Shown: positions 13,985 to 25,522 of the stretch, piece after piece
Numbering within the stretch: position 1 is the first letter of the stretch
Layout: each line of letters opens with the position of its first letter
Assembly: GCA_038380795.1 (NCBI GenBank)
Contig: CM076259.1
Coordinates: 60,283,938 to 60,347,937, forward strand
Origin: Pyrocephalus nanus
Taxonomy: Eukaryota > Chordata > Aves > Passeriformes > Tyrannidae
DNA length: 64,000 nt
Direction of reading: 5' to 3'
The notes under the pieces: generated by a model
Databases searched by the model: none
The model's input: only the letters and a program-made list of their open reading frames with translations
What the model was told of the DNA's origin: nothing
Translations under genes and position numbers: made by a program

Positions 13985-14073
13985 ATGCAGCATTTAAAAT
14001 CCTGAATCCCAAGACAGTTTCAAGATTTTTTAGACTGAACAGCAACAACGCCTTGATACAGTTCTTACTGGAG
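13985..14073 (+). CDS. COG3: COG3 exon (window exon 7 of 12)
   Basis: 89 nt. AT completes the G from the previous exon to give Asp; the exon ends in phase 0 before GTAATA. It encodes AAFKILNPKTVSRFFRLNSN then NALIQFLLE, closely matching the COG3 C-terminal region. Confidence 0.96.
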
Positions 14074-14172
14074 GTAATATGGAGTCTTATCTCATTAGGA
14101 AAAATTTTGTCATTTAAGTGTTTGGTGATCTCTGGCAAATAAAAAGAAGAGAATTGTTTTCCTCTGTTCAAG

Positions 14173-14307
14173 GGTACTCCAGAAATCAGAGAACATTATA
14201 TTGACTCTAAGAAAGATGTAGATCGTCATCTGAAATCAGCTTGTGAGCAGTTTATTCAGCAGCAAACCAAACAGTTTATAGAACAGCTGGAGGAGTTCAT
14301 GACAAAG
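14173..14307 (+). CDS. COG3: COG3 exon (window exon 8 of 12)
   Basis: 135 nt, phase 0 at both ends, encoding GTPEIREHYIDSKKDVDRHL, KSACEQFIQQQTKQFIEQLE and EFMTK. It is separated from the previous exon by an intron of only 99 nt (14074-14172), much the shortest in the window. Donor AAAG/GTACAA. Confidence 0.97.
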
Positions 14308-15476
14308 GTACAAATGTGTTGTATGTTTATTAACCTAACTGAAGTACTGGTAGGACAAGGGAATTATTATTTAAATTGGGTATAGGGGAAGCTGTTGGTT
14401 CTGATTAGCTGAAGATGATGTGCTTTCCTTCAAGTTCCAACAACAATTTTCCAGGCATTTTTTGAGATTAATGGATTGAAGGTACATGACATAGTTTGTT
14501 TTTAAAAGCAACCCTTGTGCTCTTAGATCAAGAAGCTTTAATGTTCTACTGAGTTGAAACAGGAGCTTTTCTATTTGCAGGAAAATTCCAACCTTGACTG
14601 CATTTGTAAGCCTCCAAAATCAATCTTGGGTCACGTGTGTTCTTGAGGGAGGTCTTATAGTATGGCTGTGAATCGTGTTAAAATTTTCTGTTCTCAGCGT
14701 ATTTTACACCAGTGAGGTGTTTGCTGAGCAAGACTTTCTTTACAAGTTCTGCTTGGGACAGAAATTCCTGGTAAAAGTTGATCAGAAAGATTAAGCATCT
14801 TAGGGGATAGAAACAAAAAAGATATCTTTTTACAATACATCTCTTTCTAGAACCTGCTCTAGAGCTAAGGATTTCTAGGTATCTTGAGAACAACCATGCA
14901 GCAGAATCTATTCTGAAAAATTAAGAGTGATGTGGATCCTTATGTGCTGAGAATAAGTGACATGACCTCTCAGAAACTGGGGCTACAGCATTGCATGGAC
15001 AGCAGATATCCCAGCTGCTGATTTTTGAGAATTTAGAAGATTACAGTATTAAATTTACTGATGCCTGTCATGCTGGGGTAGGGGTCAGTGGTATGCCTAA
15101 AATATAGATGAGTAAGTGGTGAGATTGATAGATTGTCTCAGTGATCCCAGTGATTCATTGAGAATCTGGGGAGTTTCACTAAGCTGCTTAAGTATAAATC
15201 TCTTTTGAGGTTTTGTATCCTTTGGTGCCTAAGCGTCTTTGTAAATTTAATCCCATTTTGAATTTTACTTTCAAGAATTGATCACAGTTGTAATTTTGAA
15301 TTGCATTTCTGTCACACTGCTTCCCCTGTGTGCTGTTAAGTCAGTTCAGAGAAGTGAAAGAGCAGGAGAGATTCCGTACACTGCGGTATCTGAGAGACTT
15401 GTGCAATTTTTACTTGGTCACTTTGTTGTGAATGCAACTGAAAGAAACATAATTTTGTTGATTTTACTTTTTTTAG
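14308..15476 (+). other. COG3: COG3 intron
   Basis: Ordinary AT-rich intron. The open frame at 15278-15595 spans the acceptor and overlaps the next exon in another frame, so it is not a gene. The acceptor is TTACTTTTTTTAG. Confidence 0.85.
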
Positions 15477-15552
15477 GTAGCTGCTTTAAAAACAATGGCC
15501 ACTCAAGGAGGTCCCAATTACAGCCTATCACAGCAACCTTGGGCACAACCAG
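15477..15552 (+). CDS. COG3: COG3 exon (window exon 9 of 12)
   Basis: 76 nt, phase 0 in, phase 1 out before GTATTT. It encodes VAALKTMATQGGPNYSLSQQ then PWAQP, matching the loop with the conserved SQQPWAQPA segment of COG3. The first codon GTA directly follows TTTTTTTAG. Confidence 0.96.
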
Positions 15553-16988
15553 GTATTTGCTTTGGTTTATATTTATGTTACTATTAGGAATCTGAAAAAG
15601 TGGCCAGAATAACTTGGACTGTGAGACTGTGATTGATTTTGAAAAATTGAACTGTCTGCCTTTCTTTTGAAAATCCTGCCTTTCATTTTAACCCATGTGC
15701 TAGTTTAAATGTCTTAGGCCACCTCTCAATCAAAACCTGACAAACTTCAGAATATGTATTTAATTGGTGCAGTAAATGAATGCCTCAAGTATTTCTCAAG
15801 CTGTGACTGTTCTTGCATGTAAACAGCATTTCTGCAACTGCATATGGAATCTCCTTAAGGCATTATTTGATTATATTATGATAAAGCTTTTGCTTTTGTA
15901 CAAAAGAATGAATCCACCTTGTAGCTTTTATTGTCTGTACGTTTGGTACCTGCTTTCTTTACATTTTTCCTGTCACTGTGCAAAAATGGAATCTTTGTTT
16001 TCCTGTTCTTACGGATTCAAATGTGAATGCTTCATAGGAACATTTGGAGCAGTTTTAGATGTTCCTGGGTTGTTTTGCTCTTCAGAGTACAAAGTTGTGC
16101 TTCTGGGTGAAAAAAATCTGATTATTCCAATTCATACATCGGAACCTTCTGTTGCATCATGTTCTTGTGATGCAAAGCCAGCCATATTCATACATAATTC
16201 AGTGCTGCTCCGTGGGTCAGACACTCTCAAGGGCTAACTTGAGCTTCTACTTAACATCTCCCGCTTCTTCAGGAGTATTTTTAATGTTTGTTTGGAGATA
16301 ATTATGTGTGTAGAGGCAGATCTAAGTAGAATTTCTGCTGTTTCTTGGAGTAATTTGTCTGGGAAGCAGGATTAGGCAAAAAATTTAGATACGGCAGAAA
16401 CTGAAGGGAGGGTAAAAACAATAGTGTATTAACTTCAGTACTTTAAAACTGCAAAATGTATTTTTCCACTGGCCTTTAAGTAACGATCTTGTAAAATCAT
16501 TAACATTCCTAGCAATAAAAAAAGAAAGTCTTATCTGAGAGAGGATTCCTGTCTGGTTGATTCAAAATCCAGATGTCTGTGCAGACATTTCTTCTCACAG
16601 ATGTGGCCTGTGGTCAGTAAGGAGAATTTGTGATATTCTGTTCTCTTTACTACCACTGTTTATTTCCCAACAGCTTCTTTTCCAGGTAGGTTTTCTAGGG
16701 GGAAAGCCTACGTAGAACTTTGTTGCTATTGGAAGGCTGTGACTTCAGAAACCTCAGGAGGATGTGGCAGCTTGCAGAAATGGGTTGGATGCATTTTCGG
16801 CAGCGCCTGACATGCTGCAGTCATGTGATGGGTTTGATACTGCACAGCCTAGCCGCCCTCTCTCTCTCTTTCACTCAAACCTGTGATAATGGTCAGCCCC
16901 AGTAAAATGGAGTTGATTTTCTGGAGGGTAGGTTTCAGCTAGCAGAACTCCATTTCAGCCTATTAAGCACATTTTCTTTTACTTCCAG
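15553..16988 (+). other. COG3: COG3 intron
   Basis: Intron containing a 153-codon open frame (15776-16237) that is Cys/Leu-rich with no signal or family resemblance. I treat that as chance. The acceptor is TTTTACTTCCAG. Confidence 0.8.
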
Positions 16989-17116
16989 CAAAGATCAACG
17001 ATCTGGTCTCTTCCACTTATAAGACAATAAAAACGAAGCTGCCGTCAACGTTACGAAGCATGTCCTTATACTTGTCCAATAAAGATACAGAATTAATTTT
17101 GTTTAAGCCAGTCAGG
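16989..17116 (+). CDS. COG3: COG3 exon (window exon 10 of 12)
   Basis: 128 nt. CA completes an Ala codon with the preceding G; phase 0 out before GTGAGT. It encodes KINDLVSSTYKTIKTKLPST then LRSMSLYLSNKDTELILFKP and VR. The RSMSLYLSNKDTE motif is strongly conserved in COG3. Confidence 0.97.
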
Positions 17117-17704
17117 GTGAGTATTGCTGGCATGTTTTTCTGTAGGTGTTTCATGATGATATCTTTAGCTTAAAGAAAAAACCCAAACAGCTGTCCTGCT
17201 CTCTGCTGTACTCGGCCTATGTAACACACACACACATACTACAGGGAAGTAACTGGTCCTGTTTATTCTGCACATCTTCCACGTGGCACCCTATGAGCTA
17301 CCATAAAGAAAATTAACTCTGTCCCAGCCAGAACCAGTTCAGTTTTTTCAGTTATGCATGGGCAGAAGCACCAGAGGCAGAGAAGATGACGCAGATTCAA
17401 TTAAAAACCTACTGTAAACTACCAGAAAAACCAAGCTTGAGTTTTAGGCTTCCAGGTTAAGTCTTTAGGACTCAGTGTTTCAGTTTAGCACATCTTGGCT
17501 GAAGTTTTTATCTCACAGCTCACATGAATTCCTTGTAGCTCTTTCCCAAAACAGCTTGTTTTAGAAGAAAAGTTCTTAAAGCCTGACTGCTTCTCCTTGC
17601 CTCGTCACATAAATAGCTAGTCCATGTACATTGTGCTTATTGTCGTTCATGTTTGAGATGAGTGTTGTGGTTTTTAATACGACATTTTTTCTTTTGTTTA
17701 AAAG
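17117..17704 (+). other. COG3: COG3 intron
   Basis: 588-nt intron with a short CA run near 17226-17236 and nothing else of note. The acceptor is TTTTGTTTAAAAG. Confidence 0.85.
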
Positions 17705-17803
17705 AATAACGTTCAGCAAATGTTCCAGAAACTCCATGCTTTGTTAAAGGAAGAATTTAGTAATGAAGATCTGCAAATCATAGCTTGTCCTTCAATGGAA
17801 CAG
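17705..17803 (+). CDS. COG3: COG3 exon (window exon 11 of 12)
   Basis: 99 nt, phase 0 at both ends, encoding NNVQQMFQKLHALLKEEFSN then EDLQIIACPSMEQ. It is the penultimate exon; IIACPSMEQ is conserved in COG3. Donor CAG/GTATAT. Confidence 0.97.
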
Positions 17804-19017
17804 GTATATATTGAAGCTCTCGGTTTTATCAGTTGCTCTGTCACGTGACTTGCTTTTTTAAACATTGATTTGTTTCATTTTTAGTATTTCCAGTGTTCAG
17901 AATCTTTATTTATTATCCCCCTTAATCTTGGATGATTAAACACAGGGCATTATCTGAACTTTAGGCTCTCAGCTAGAACAGGGCTTTGTTTGGTTGTTTT
18001 TTAAAGAATATCGAATAGAGTTTCTTAAACAAAAGTGATGCTTGATGTTGCTGAGATTGAGTTGTACAACACTGCAGAAGAGTTTTTCTGTTTCTAGGCA
18101 TTGTCTTTTCAGAGAGATATCAAAGCCAATGAATGCACCTTAAAAAAACCTGTGCATTTGAAGGCAGTCTTGCTTTTGATAAATATAAAAAGCAGCAACT
18201 TCTGCATTCAGGAAGCATGAGAAAGAATTGCTAGGGTGCATTTCAAGTAAATTGAGTTGGGAAAATGTGCGGTTGTTATGGAAGTGTATCCCTACATGGT
18301 AGGTAAAGTCTTTAGTCTTGGAGATGATTTGGTTTAAGAATTCTCTGTATTAGGATTCTCTGGCAGAAACCAAGTAGGTTTTGAAAATGCCACTTTGACC
18401 TCAGTGGTCTAGGCAATGTGGATAGAATCTTATCACAGGGTGCTAATATTGAAACAGGTAAACTGGTTTGTGGATTAGAGGATGTTTCCTGCAGTGAATG
18501 TGGCCACAGGAATGTGTGATAACTGTCCAGGAGCAGAGAGTGATGCACCATAAGGAGATGGGGTTATCCTAGAGGAGATGGCTTCCTCTAAGTATTTATC
18601 TGTTAAAACTTAGGATCACTTATCCTACAAACTGAATTGTATGGGAAACCATATTGTAATCTGTAGGAAACAAGTATTGTGTAGGATCCCAAATGTATTT
18701 CAGGTATCTGAGATGAATGTTACCATTTTTTGCCAGTGTGCCTATTTTTTGGAATTTCTTGACAACACATGAAATCATCTTAGAAAATTTGACACAGTGG
18801 CTTATGACTGGTGAAATAAGTAGTCAGTATGGTCAACAACTGCATTTTAAAAACCCTGTGAGTAGGCATTTGACTGGAAATTTTGTCTGGTTGTTTTGTA
18901 GCTGTCTTCTCCTGACTAATGTGCTTCATAGGAATCCTGTTTAAAGGTTAAAATGTAACACATCAGTTCTGAAACGTAGCTGCTCTGTCTAACGTAGGCT
19001 TTCCTTCTGTCTTTCAG
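17804..19017 (+). other. COG3: COG3 last intron
   Basis: AT-rich, no recognised repeat. The acceptor is TTCTGTCTTTCAG. Confidence 0.85.
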
Positions 19018-19047
19018 GTGAACTTACTATTATCAATGTCTAAGTAA
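19018..19047 (+). CDS. COG3: COG3 terminal coding exon (window exon 12 of 12)
   Basis: Begins directly after CTTTCAG and encodes only VNLLLSMSK before TAA (19045-19047). Mammalian COG3 ends with a similar Leu-rich tail and terminal SK, so this short last coding piece is expected. The same exon continues into the 3'UTR. Confidence 0.94.
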   Translation: MNLLLSMSK

Positions 19048-20926
19048 CCCAGCAATGAGGCTGCTTGAAATAAGCTTCAGCTGAATGCCAAGCAGTGAGG
19101 GAAACACAAAGACATTTACTTGAAGTGGATAAAGGATCTCGCTGTGCAGTCCAGTCTGCATCAAAACTATCCAGGCTGCTTAACCCTGTTCTACGGGAAA
19201 AGAAGAAACAAAACAAAAAAACCCCACCATGTGTATTGATCTGTTCAAGGTTTTCCTGTTTATAGGCTTGAGAATTGGGCAGATGAAAACAAAACAAAAA
19301 ACCCTTTGCGGATCACTCTTATGGAAGCTCAGTTACTGCCTTATCCAGGTGTTTTCAAAGCTGAAACATCTTGTTTTTTGCTTTTTAATGTAAAAATTAT
19401 TTTTGCTTTCCCTTAATAAGCTGATGTATGCAATGGGAATTCACACTTTCAATGACACTCTGGAAGTAAAGTGCAGGGAATCAAATGAGAGCAGTAAGAG
19501 ATACTAGCAAGACTTGGGAGATAAGCACAATGGTATGACAATTTGACTTAAGTAGGCATGCCCTGAGTTTTTCTTTAACTGCCACAAAAATCCTGTTAAT
19601 CTACCATGTGCTTGAACGTAATTCAGAGGTTCTTAGCTGTGAAAACTTTATTTCCCACATGTGAAGTGTTTCTTGAAACACTGGATGTGCTGTTTTTCTT
19701 AACTGTTGTGATTGGGAGCTGTGAAGTCTGACCTGAAGTTTTGCTAACCTTCCTCTGTAAAGGGTCTCACCTTCCTACATAAAGGGTCTTAGATCCTTGG
19801 GATTTGCAATAGAAAGCTGTGCAATATAAGTTCTGTTTTTTCGAGGGAAACACATGTTTTCACATGCTTTACAGCAAAACTTGGCATTGAGGTTTTCAGG
19901 TACTTAGTTTTAGGGTAGAGTTGGATTTTTTGCCTTTCCCAAGATCAAAGGGTAGTGTCATATTGTTTAAAGTGGGATCCGAAACTGGAACTTGCACTGC
20001 CTTTGTGCTGTGGAGTAAAGGGTAGAGGGGGTTGCCTGAAATTGAATGTGCAAGGCTGTCAAACCAGCATTGTAAACAGAGGACAGGTACTGGTACCTGT
20101 TAAACAATGCACACTGTTCAGTAGGCATTTATTGGTCATTAGTGTAGAAAGCTGAATGCTAAACGCCTGGCCATTAATGGAATGAAACACTTAAAGCAGC
20201 CTCAGGGTGTGTCAGTGGGTAAATCTTTATTGGTCAGCACTGCAAAAACCAAATGTAGTGAGAAACACGGCAGATTTTTTATTTATTTATAAAAGCTGTT
20301 CTGTACTTCTGAATCTGAAGAAATTTCCAGGCACATTGGTGGTGTTTTGATTAATAATTTTCCTATTGTAAATTACATGGCTGGAGAACAAGATGGTAGG
20401 ATTTAAAGCTACCACAAGAAGTGTTGCAGCAGTGGTGCTGAGGTACATAAATGGTACTCCTAGGACCTTATATGACCCCTTAAAAATTAACTAACAAGGA
20501 GGAAAACTTGCCCTTTCTCTTTACTTATGTACAAATACAGGCTGTAATATAATGTCCAGTGCATTGTAATATATGTATATTTGTTTTTTATGAAGTTTTT
20601 CAGAAGGACTGCATGGTCGCTGTACAGAGTTATGACTGACTTAATACAGACATTGTACAGAAAAGACATGAAGGCTAAACCATGGCAGTAGTCACTTTTG
20701 TGGTTGGGATCTTTTTCTCTCTTAGAGTACCCAGACAGCTTTAGGACAGCTGGTGGAAAGATTAGAAGAGCAATCAGTTTATACAGCCTGTTTGCTAAGT
20801 GAACATTTGTTTAAACATGTACAGTTTCAGATATTTACGTTTACAAATAGTGTAAATACTTTCAAAAGATTAATTTAAGATGCTTTATATTATCTGACTA
20901 GAAACTTGCTGTTTTTAATTTTTTTA

Positions 20927-20932
20927 AATAAA
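20927..20932 (+). terminator. COG3 candidate polyadenylation signal 1
   Basis: AATAAA in an AT-rich context about 1.9 kb after the COG3 stop codon. Use of this site would give the shorter transcript. Confidence 0.5.
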
Positions 20933-21017
20933 AATGTTGCCTCCTATTTTGGTCCAAGAGTAAAAGTTTATTCTGTATCCCGAGGCTTGTCTGTCAAGAT
21001 AACTGTAATACAGAGAC

Positions 21018-21023
21018 AATAAA
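21018..21023 (+). terminator. COG3 candidate polyadenylation signal 2
   Basis: AATAAA about 90 nt after the first candidate signal, following TACAGAGAC. Confidence 0.5.
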
Positions 21024-21191
21024 CATCCTGTAAGTGATGAACGTTGAGGCCTCTCATGTAAGCACAGGCAAGTGCATTGCTGAGAAACGTTCTTTTTTTA
21101 GCAGTAAGAGAACTGGGTTTATTTGGCACAGATACATACCTGAGTGCTGAATGTACAGCTAATTGTTAAATTAATGCCTCTTTACGGTTAT

Positions 21192-21197
21192 AATAAA
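21192..21197 (+). terminator. COG3 candidate polyadenylation signal 3
   Basis: AATAAA followed within about 40 nt by a GT-rich stretch. It is the most distal candidate and I used it to set the gene end. Confidence 0.55.
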
Positions 21198-21215
21198 AGT
21201 AAATTTGTATTTTCT

Positions 21216-24200
21216 TTACTGACAAGCAATGTTGTGTGACTGCATGGTCTCTTACAATTTTGTTAGGGGGAAGAAACACCCAACTGTAATACAAAAACAT
21301 ATTTTAACTATTGGCTTTTACTAAAGGAAAACTTGGGAGCTGATGGCAGAAAACACAAATATTACTGTATTTGATACCTGTTCTTGCCTAGTTGCTCACA
21401 GACTCGTCTTCCCATAGTTCCTCATTACCACAGTGTTCTTCCTTGGTATTATATCATCCAGAGGATTGTGCTTTGTCCCCTGTAACGTCACCATGAAGCT
21501 TCCCTTCACCCTCTGTCTTTGACAATGTCATTTGAATGACATTGTCTAACCGAAGTAGAAACCCTCCTGTGCAATTCAGCTTCTGTCTGACAGGTGTGGG
21601 GGCAGTGATATGTGACTGTAGCTTCCTAGAGGCTTGGAGCCTCCGAAAGAGGTTTGGTCCTTTGGATTGCATCTCGTAAATGAGGTGAATGCCAAAGCAG
21701 CTGGCCGGGCATTCACCCTTCTTTTTGTACAACAGTGATGCCTGAGGCATAACCTTACACTGTGGCATGTGTTTTTTCAAGCAAAACTAATAGTCCTTTC
21801 CTCACACTGCATGTTTGGTATTGACAAAGTGACGTGGGTACAAAAAGGGGAAATGGAAAAGTCTGTGCTGCTGAAGCAACTGCATGTTGGTGACTGCAGG
21901 TAGATCCTACTCTTTGTCCACAATTGCTCTTTTCTCCTACTCTCATGCATTTTCATCCTCATGGGTCCTAGACCCAAGCCAGCACTGTGGAGCAAATCAG
22001 ATCTTTGATGTAAAGAGCTCTAAATAGAACAAAAAGTAAACAGAATCAGCTGATTCCTTTCTGAGGTGCCCAACCATGCCACTAAGCCATGGGAAGTGCC
22101 ATCTACCACCAGCTGGAGCCAGGAAACTCTGGAAACACCTCATCTTTCCTCTCTTGGATTGCCCCTGGGCCCTGTACCTAAGCTGCTGGTTGCCATCCCC
22201 TCTCCACCAGCCTAGGTATCTCTGGCTGAGAGCCAAAGCAGGCTCGTCAGTCACACTTGGTACAACCAGTTCCCAAAGTTTCCAGTTCCTTGGCTGTAGG
22301 ATGGAAGCCATCTGCTTCAGAGTACTGTGCATTCGGTGTGTAAGCCCACTGATCAGACTGATGCATCAAATGCTGTCAGCTGAAAGAAACTTGGTGCTAT
22401 GAGGACCTGATGTACAGATAGGCACTGTGAGCTTGAAGAAAGGGGCTTTACTTTCATCGCAAAGTGACTGTTACCACCTTGATGAAGGAAAAGTTGATCG
22501 GAAATGCTGATATAACTGCTTGCTGTGAGCACAGATCTCTTCAGTATTTCATGCAGATAGAAGATGATGGAACACAAGGAGTGATATCACTGAGAAAGGG
22601 ATTGCCAGAAGTACTGCAGCATTGTCTGATTTTTGGACAGCAGGCTCCTGAGCTGAATCTTTTTATACTGAAGGAGGAACTCATCTTTGCTTTCTGGTGA
22701 CTTTTTTCTGGGTCTTTCAGCTGCAAAGAGAGTCCACGCAAAGTGAAGAGTGTTAATGCTAAACTCTCTGAGGGGAGGCCGAGTGGGAGAGCATCCTGCA
22801 TCTCTTGTAACCCAGCCTTTTGAATTTATCCGTGTAATGTGTCATGGGTGCCTTTTCCTTTCATGGCCATGGAGCACACTAACCCTTACAGCTGCCCTTT
22901 GGAGCTGATCCTCTTCCAGGACATGTACAAAGGGACTGAGGAGCTAAAGTCATGATTTTAGACTGCTCTGGTGGGAGTGGGCTGCCTGGAAGTAGTGGGG
23001 CAAGGAATTTGACCTCCTTACCTAACATAGCAGTTGGTCCTGAGAAGTCTGAGTTTTGGGAGTCAAAAAGCAGTAGCCAGTGCTTTACGGTTCTGTGTAC
23101 TTGAGGCCCTGTGTAGCTGATACCCTTCTGAACAGCTACGGCAGAGGCCTGTCTCCCTTGGTGACACATCTGTGGCCATGTATTGCTGTGAGGACTGTCA
23201 GCATTTGGTCTGTGCCTGCACCAGGGAAGACAACTTGAATCCTTTACCCTGAGGCCTCAGTGCCCAACCAAGCACTGTGTTTCAATGGTGACCTGCTGTG
23301 TTTGCATCCAGCGAAGGACAGGGTTACACACCAGTCAGCTGGCACAGTCACAAAGGCACCAAGCACAGCTGAGCCCTGGCCAGAACAGCATTTCCACCTC
23401 CGAGGAGGGGTCAGAGGTAGGAAACCTCAGTGACAACAAATACCAGAAGATTCTGGTGTTCCTCTCCCCAGATGCTTGTTTCACGTTAAGTGAAATGCTG
23501 TTTAGATAAAATCAGAAGCTTTGTGCTTGTATTGACATTTAATATTAATGTTTTGAAAAGAAGCAGTGTTTCAAAATGAATTTGTGAGTCTTGTTGTTCT
23601 TACCCTTCAGCGACAGCATTTCAATCTCGTCTCTAAATGCTTTCCTGAGACGGAATTTCATTAAGAGTCACACAGGCAGGAAATTTGGTTCTGAAGGAAA
23701 TGGTGATTTTTCCACATGAAAATTTGTGACCAGTCCCAGGCTGCAAATCCCAAGTTTATCTTCACCGAGTGGTTTCCCTGCTGCTCTCTGAGGAGCTGGT
23801 AAGACAGGAGCTGGCCAGGCAGGGCTACCAAAACAAGTGCTTGCCTTGAGCAGGGACCCACATTGAAGCAGACACAATTGCTGTGGCTGGGGAACAGCAA
23901 ATTAATTTCATCCTAAGCCAGGGTTTTAATGGTGACCTGGCAATTCTATTTTATGGTGACAGATTGCAAAGGAGGGCTGTGAGGGTGGTGTCGGAAGTCA
24001 TGCCACTTCCAGCGCTTCTCACTGGTCCCTGCCCAGTCCAAATAGATCCCTGTGCATGGGTCCAGAGTGGCTCTGGGGAGAAACACATGGATGAATTTAG
24101 ACCCAGCAATTTCCCAGTCCCAAATGCTGTATTTTGTCTGCAATTGGACCAAACTTCCAGTTTTCCATTCAAGAGTCACTTCTGGGACCTGATGCATCAA

Positions 24201-25431
24201 GTCGGGGGCTGGTTTTTGGTGAGTTTTTGCACGCTACAGAGATTGGGTGACCCCGGGAGAGCAATGAGTCCCCAAAGGGCAGAAAATACCTTTGGGCAGA
24301 GTGTGGGTTGTGTGTGTGTGTTCCCCTCTTCCTGTTGCATATCTAGATCTTCTGAAAGTCCTTGGACATGGGAATTTCTTTTGCCCTGGCAGTCATTATG
24401 CTAAAAATAGGTCTTCTATGCATGCGTGTATGATTGTGCATGTGGCTGGGTGAGGGAAATGGCCTTGCCAAACGACAAAGGAGAGAGAAAGACAGCGTGT
24501 GAGGGAAAACAGCTCATATTTATGCATACAAATACAAATCAATACTCACTATCTCATGACATCCTGGGCAGATGATTCTGGGTGCTGGAGCATCCCTCTA
24601 GCTGTGGCACACGGGGAGATTTTATCATTCACAGCATGTGCTACATTGAGTTTTTCCTGCCTAAGCATGAAGAAGTTGATTCTCACTGGGCTGCAAGAGT
24701 GGATTGGCCTCTCCCAGCATTATCTTGTGCTGCAACTTTGGAAAAACAGCAGGAAAAAAAAATCTAACTTTGCAGCTGTGATGTGCTACAGTGCTGGCCA
24801 TGGGCAAGCCTGAACCAGAACATAAGTAGGACAGGCTGTTGTTTTTCTGTTTTCCTCTCATCAAAACTGTAATATTCTCTTTACAAATATCGGAGTGGTC
24901 TATTAGCACTGCCCTCTAGTGCTGGGGGAGGCCGGGTGGGTGGTAGCAGCCTGTCCTAGCTCAGTGGTGAGCCAGCAGCTGGCGTGTGGCTAACACCGGT
25001 GGGAAGCGTGTGATCCCGTGAGGTCAGGAGAGACCTGGCAGCAGGTCAGCAGTGGTTTAGTGCTGCCAGGGATCGCCTTGGTGTCAGGCTGTAAAACCTG
25101 GCTGCCATGTGATGGATGAAAGACCAACATGTCTGCAGGCAAATGGTAGGACTGCAGGAGTCTGATGGAAGTGTTATTGCAAAAGCTACTTAAAATGATT
25201 TGTAATAGCCAGTTAGACATTTAGGATGTCCATTAATTAGCCTCAGCACAGGGAGGACTTGTAAAATTGAGATGGGATTTACTGATTCCCCCAGACACCA
25301 GCTTTCTGAAGCAAAACTTTGGAGACTGGGAATGGGGTGTCAAAAATTAGTATTTGATGGCTCAAACACTAGCCATTTTTACTAAAGCCATCAGTCATTT
25401 CATATTACAACTTAGACTGCAAGAAGGAAAC
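21216..25431. other. Intergenic, no gene recognised
   Basis: Mixed-composition DNA downstream of COG3. Numerous overlapping open frames occur on both strands (the longest at 23883-24404, beginning with GTG), which is what GC-richer noncoding DNA produces. A perfect palindrome lies at 21521-21546. I see no splice-flanked exon or repeat family. Confidence 0.65.
21521..21546. repeat. Perfect 26-bp palindrome (11-bp arms)
   Basis: GACAATGTCAT is followed by TTGA and then by its exact reverse complement ATGACATTGTC. It lies about 300 bp past the last COG3 polyadenylation signal. The function is unknown; it can form a stem with a 4-nt loop. Confidence 0.9.
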
Positions 25432-25522
25432 TACTCTAGATAAACCTACCTTGGCAGGGGGGTTGGACTAGATGATCTCCAGGGGTCCCTTCCAGCCCTA
25501 ATGATTCTGTGATTCTGTGAAA
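25432..25522 (+). mobile_element. CR1 LINE, 3' end fragment
   Basis: The typical avian CR1 3' terminus: GGGTTGGACTAGATGATCTC, then TCCCTTCCAGCCCTAATGAT and the octamer tail ATTCTGTG repeated twice. Only about 90 bp remain, as is usual for 5'-truncated CR1 copies. It is noncoding and oriented with its tail to the right. Confidence 0.9.

Larger units (their letters stand above)
1..21215 (+). other. COG3: COG3 gene, 3' half (12 exons plus 3'UTR)
   Basis: COG3 is a subunit of the eight-member conserved oligomeric Golgi complex. It belongs to lobe A with COG1, COG2 and COG4, and the complex tethers vesicles during retrograde transport within the Golgi. Twelve exons were joined by hand from GT/AG splice sites with matching phase at every junction. 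The joined frame encodes about 432 residues up to the stop at 19045-19047, roughly the C-terminal half of the family's usual 828 or so residues. Segments such as [37 protein letters not shown] and SLYLSNKDTE are near-identical to vertebrate COG3 as I recall it. The 5' exons lie left of the window. No frameshift or premature stop is present, so the gene looks intact. It converges on the minus-strand gene ending near 38.1 kb. Confidence 0.96.
19048..21215 (+). other. COG3: COG3 3' untranslated region
   Basis: About 2.2 kb of noncoding, AT-rich sequence following the stop. Three AATAAA hexamers close together mark likely ends at 20927, 21018 and 21192. Sequence after the last hexamer becomes GT-rich (TTGTGTG near 21230), as expected downstream of a cleavage site. 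The exact end is inferred. Several short open frames on both strands are not coding. Confidence 0.7.

Noticed and set aside
15776..16237. 153-codon forward open frame inside a COG3 intron
   Set aside because: Low-complexity hydrophobic/Cys mix, no motif or family resemblance, and it lies wholly between verified COG3 splice sites. Probably chance.
23883..24404. 173-codon forward open frame downstream of COG3
   Set aside because: Begins with GTG, is mirrored by open frames on the other strand, has no splice context and no recognisable domain.
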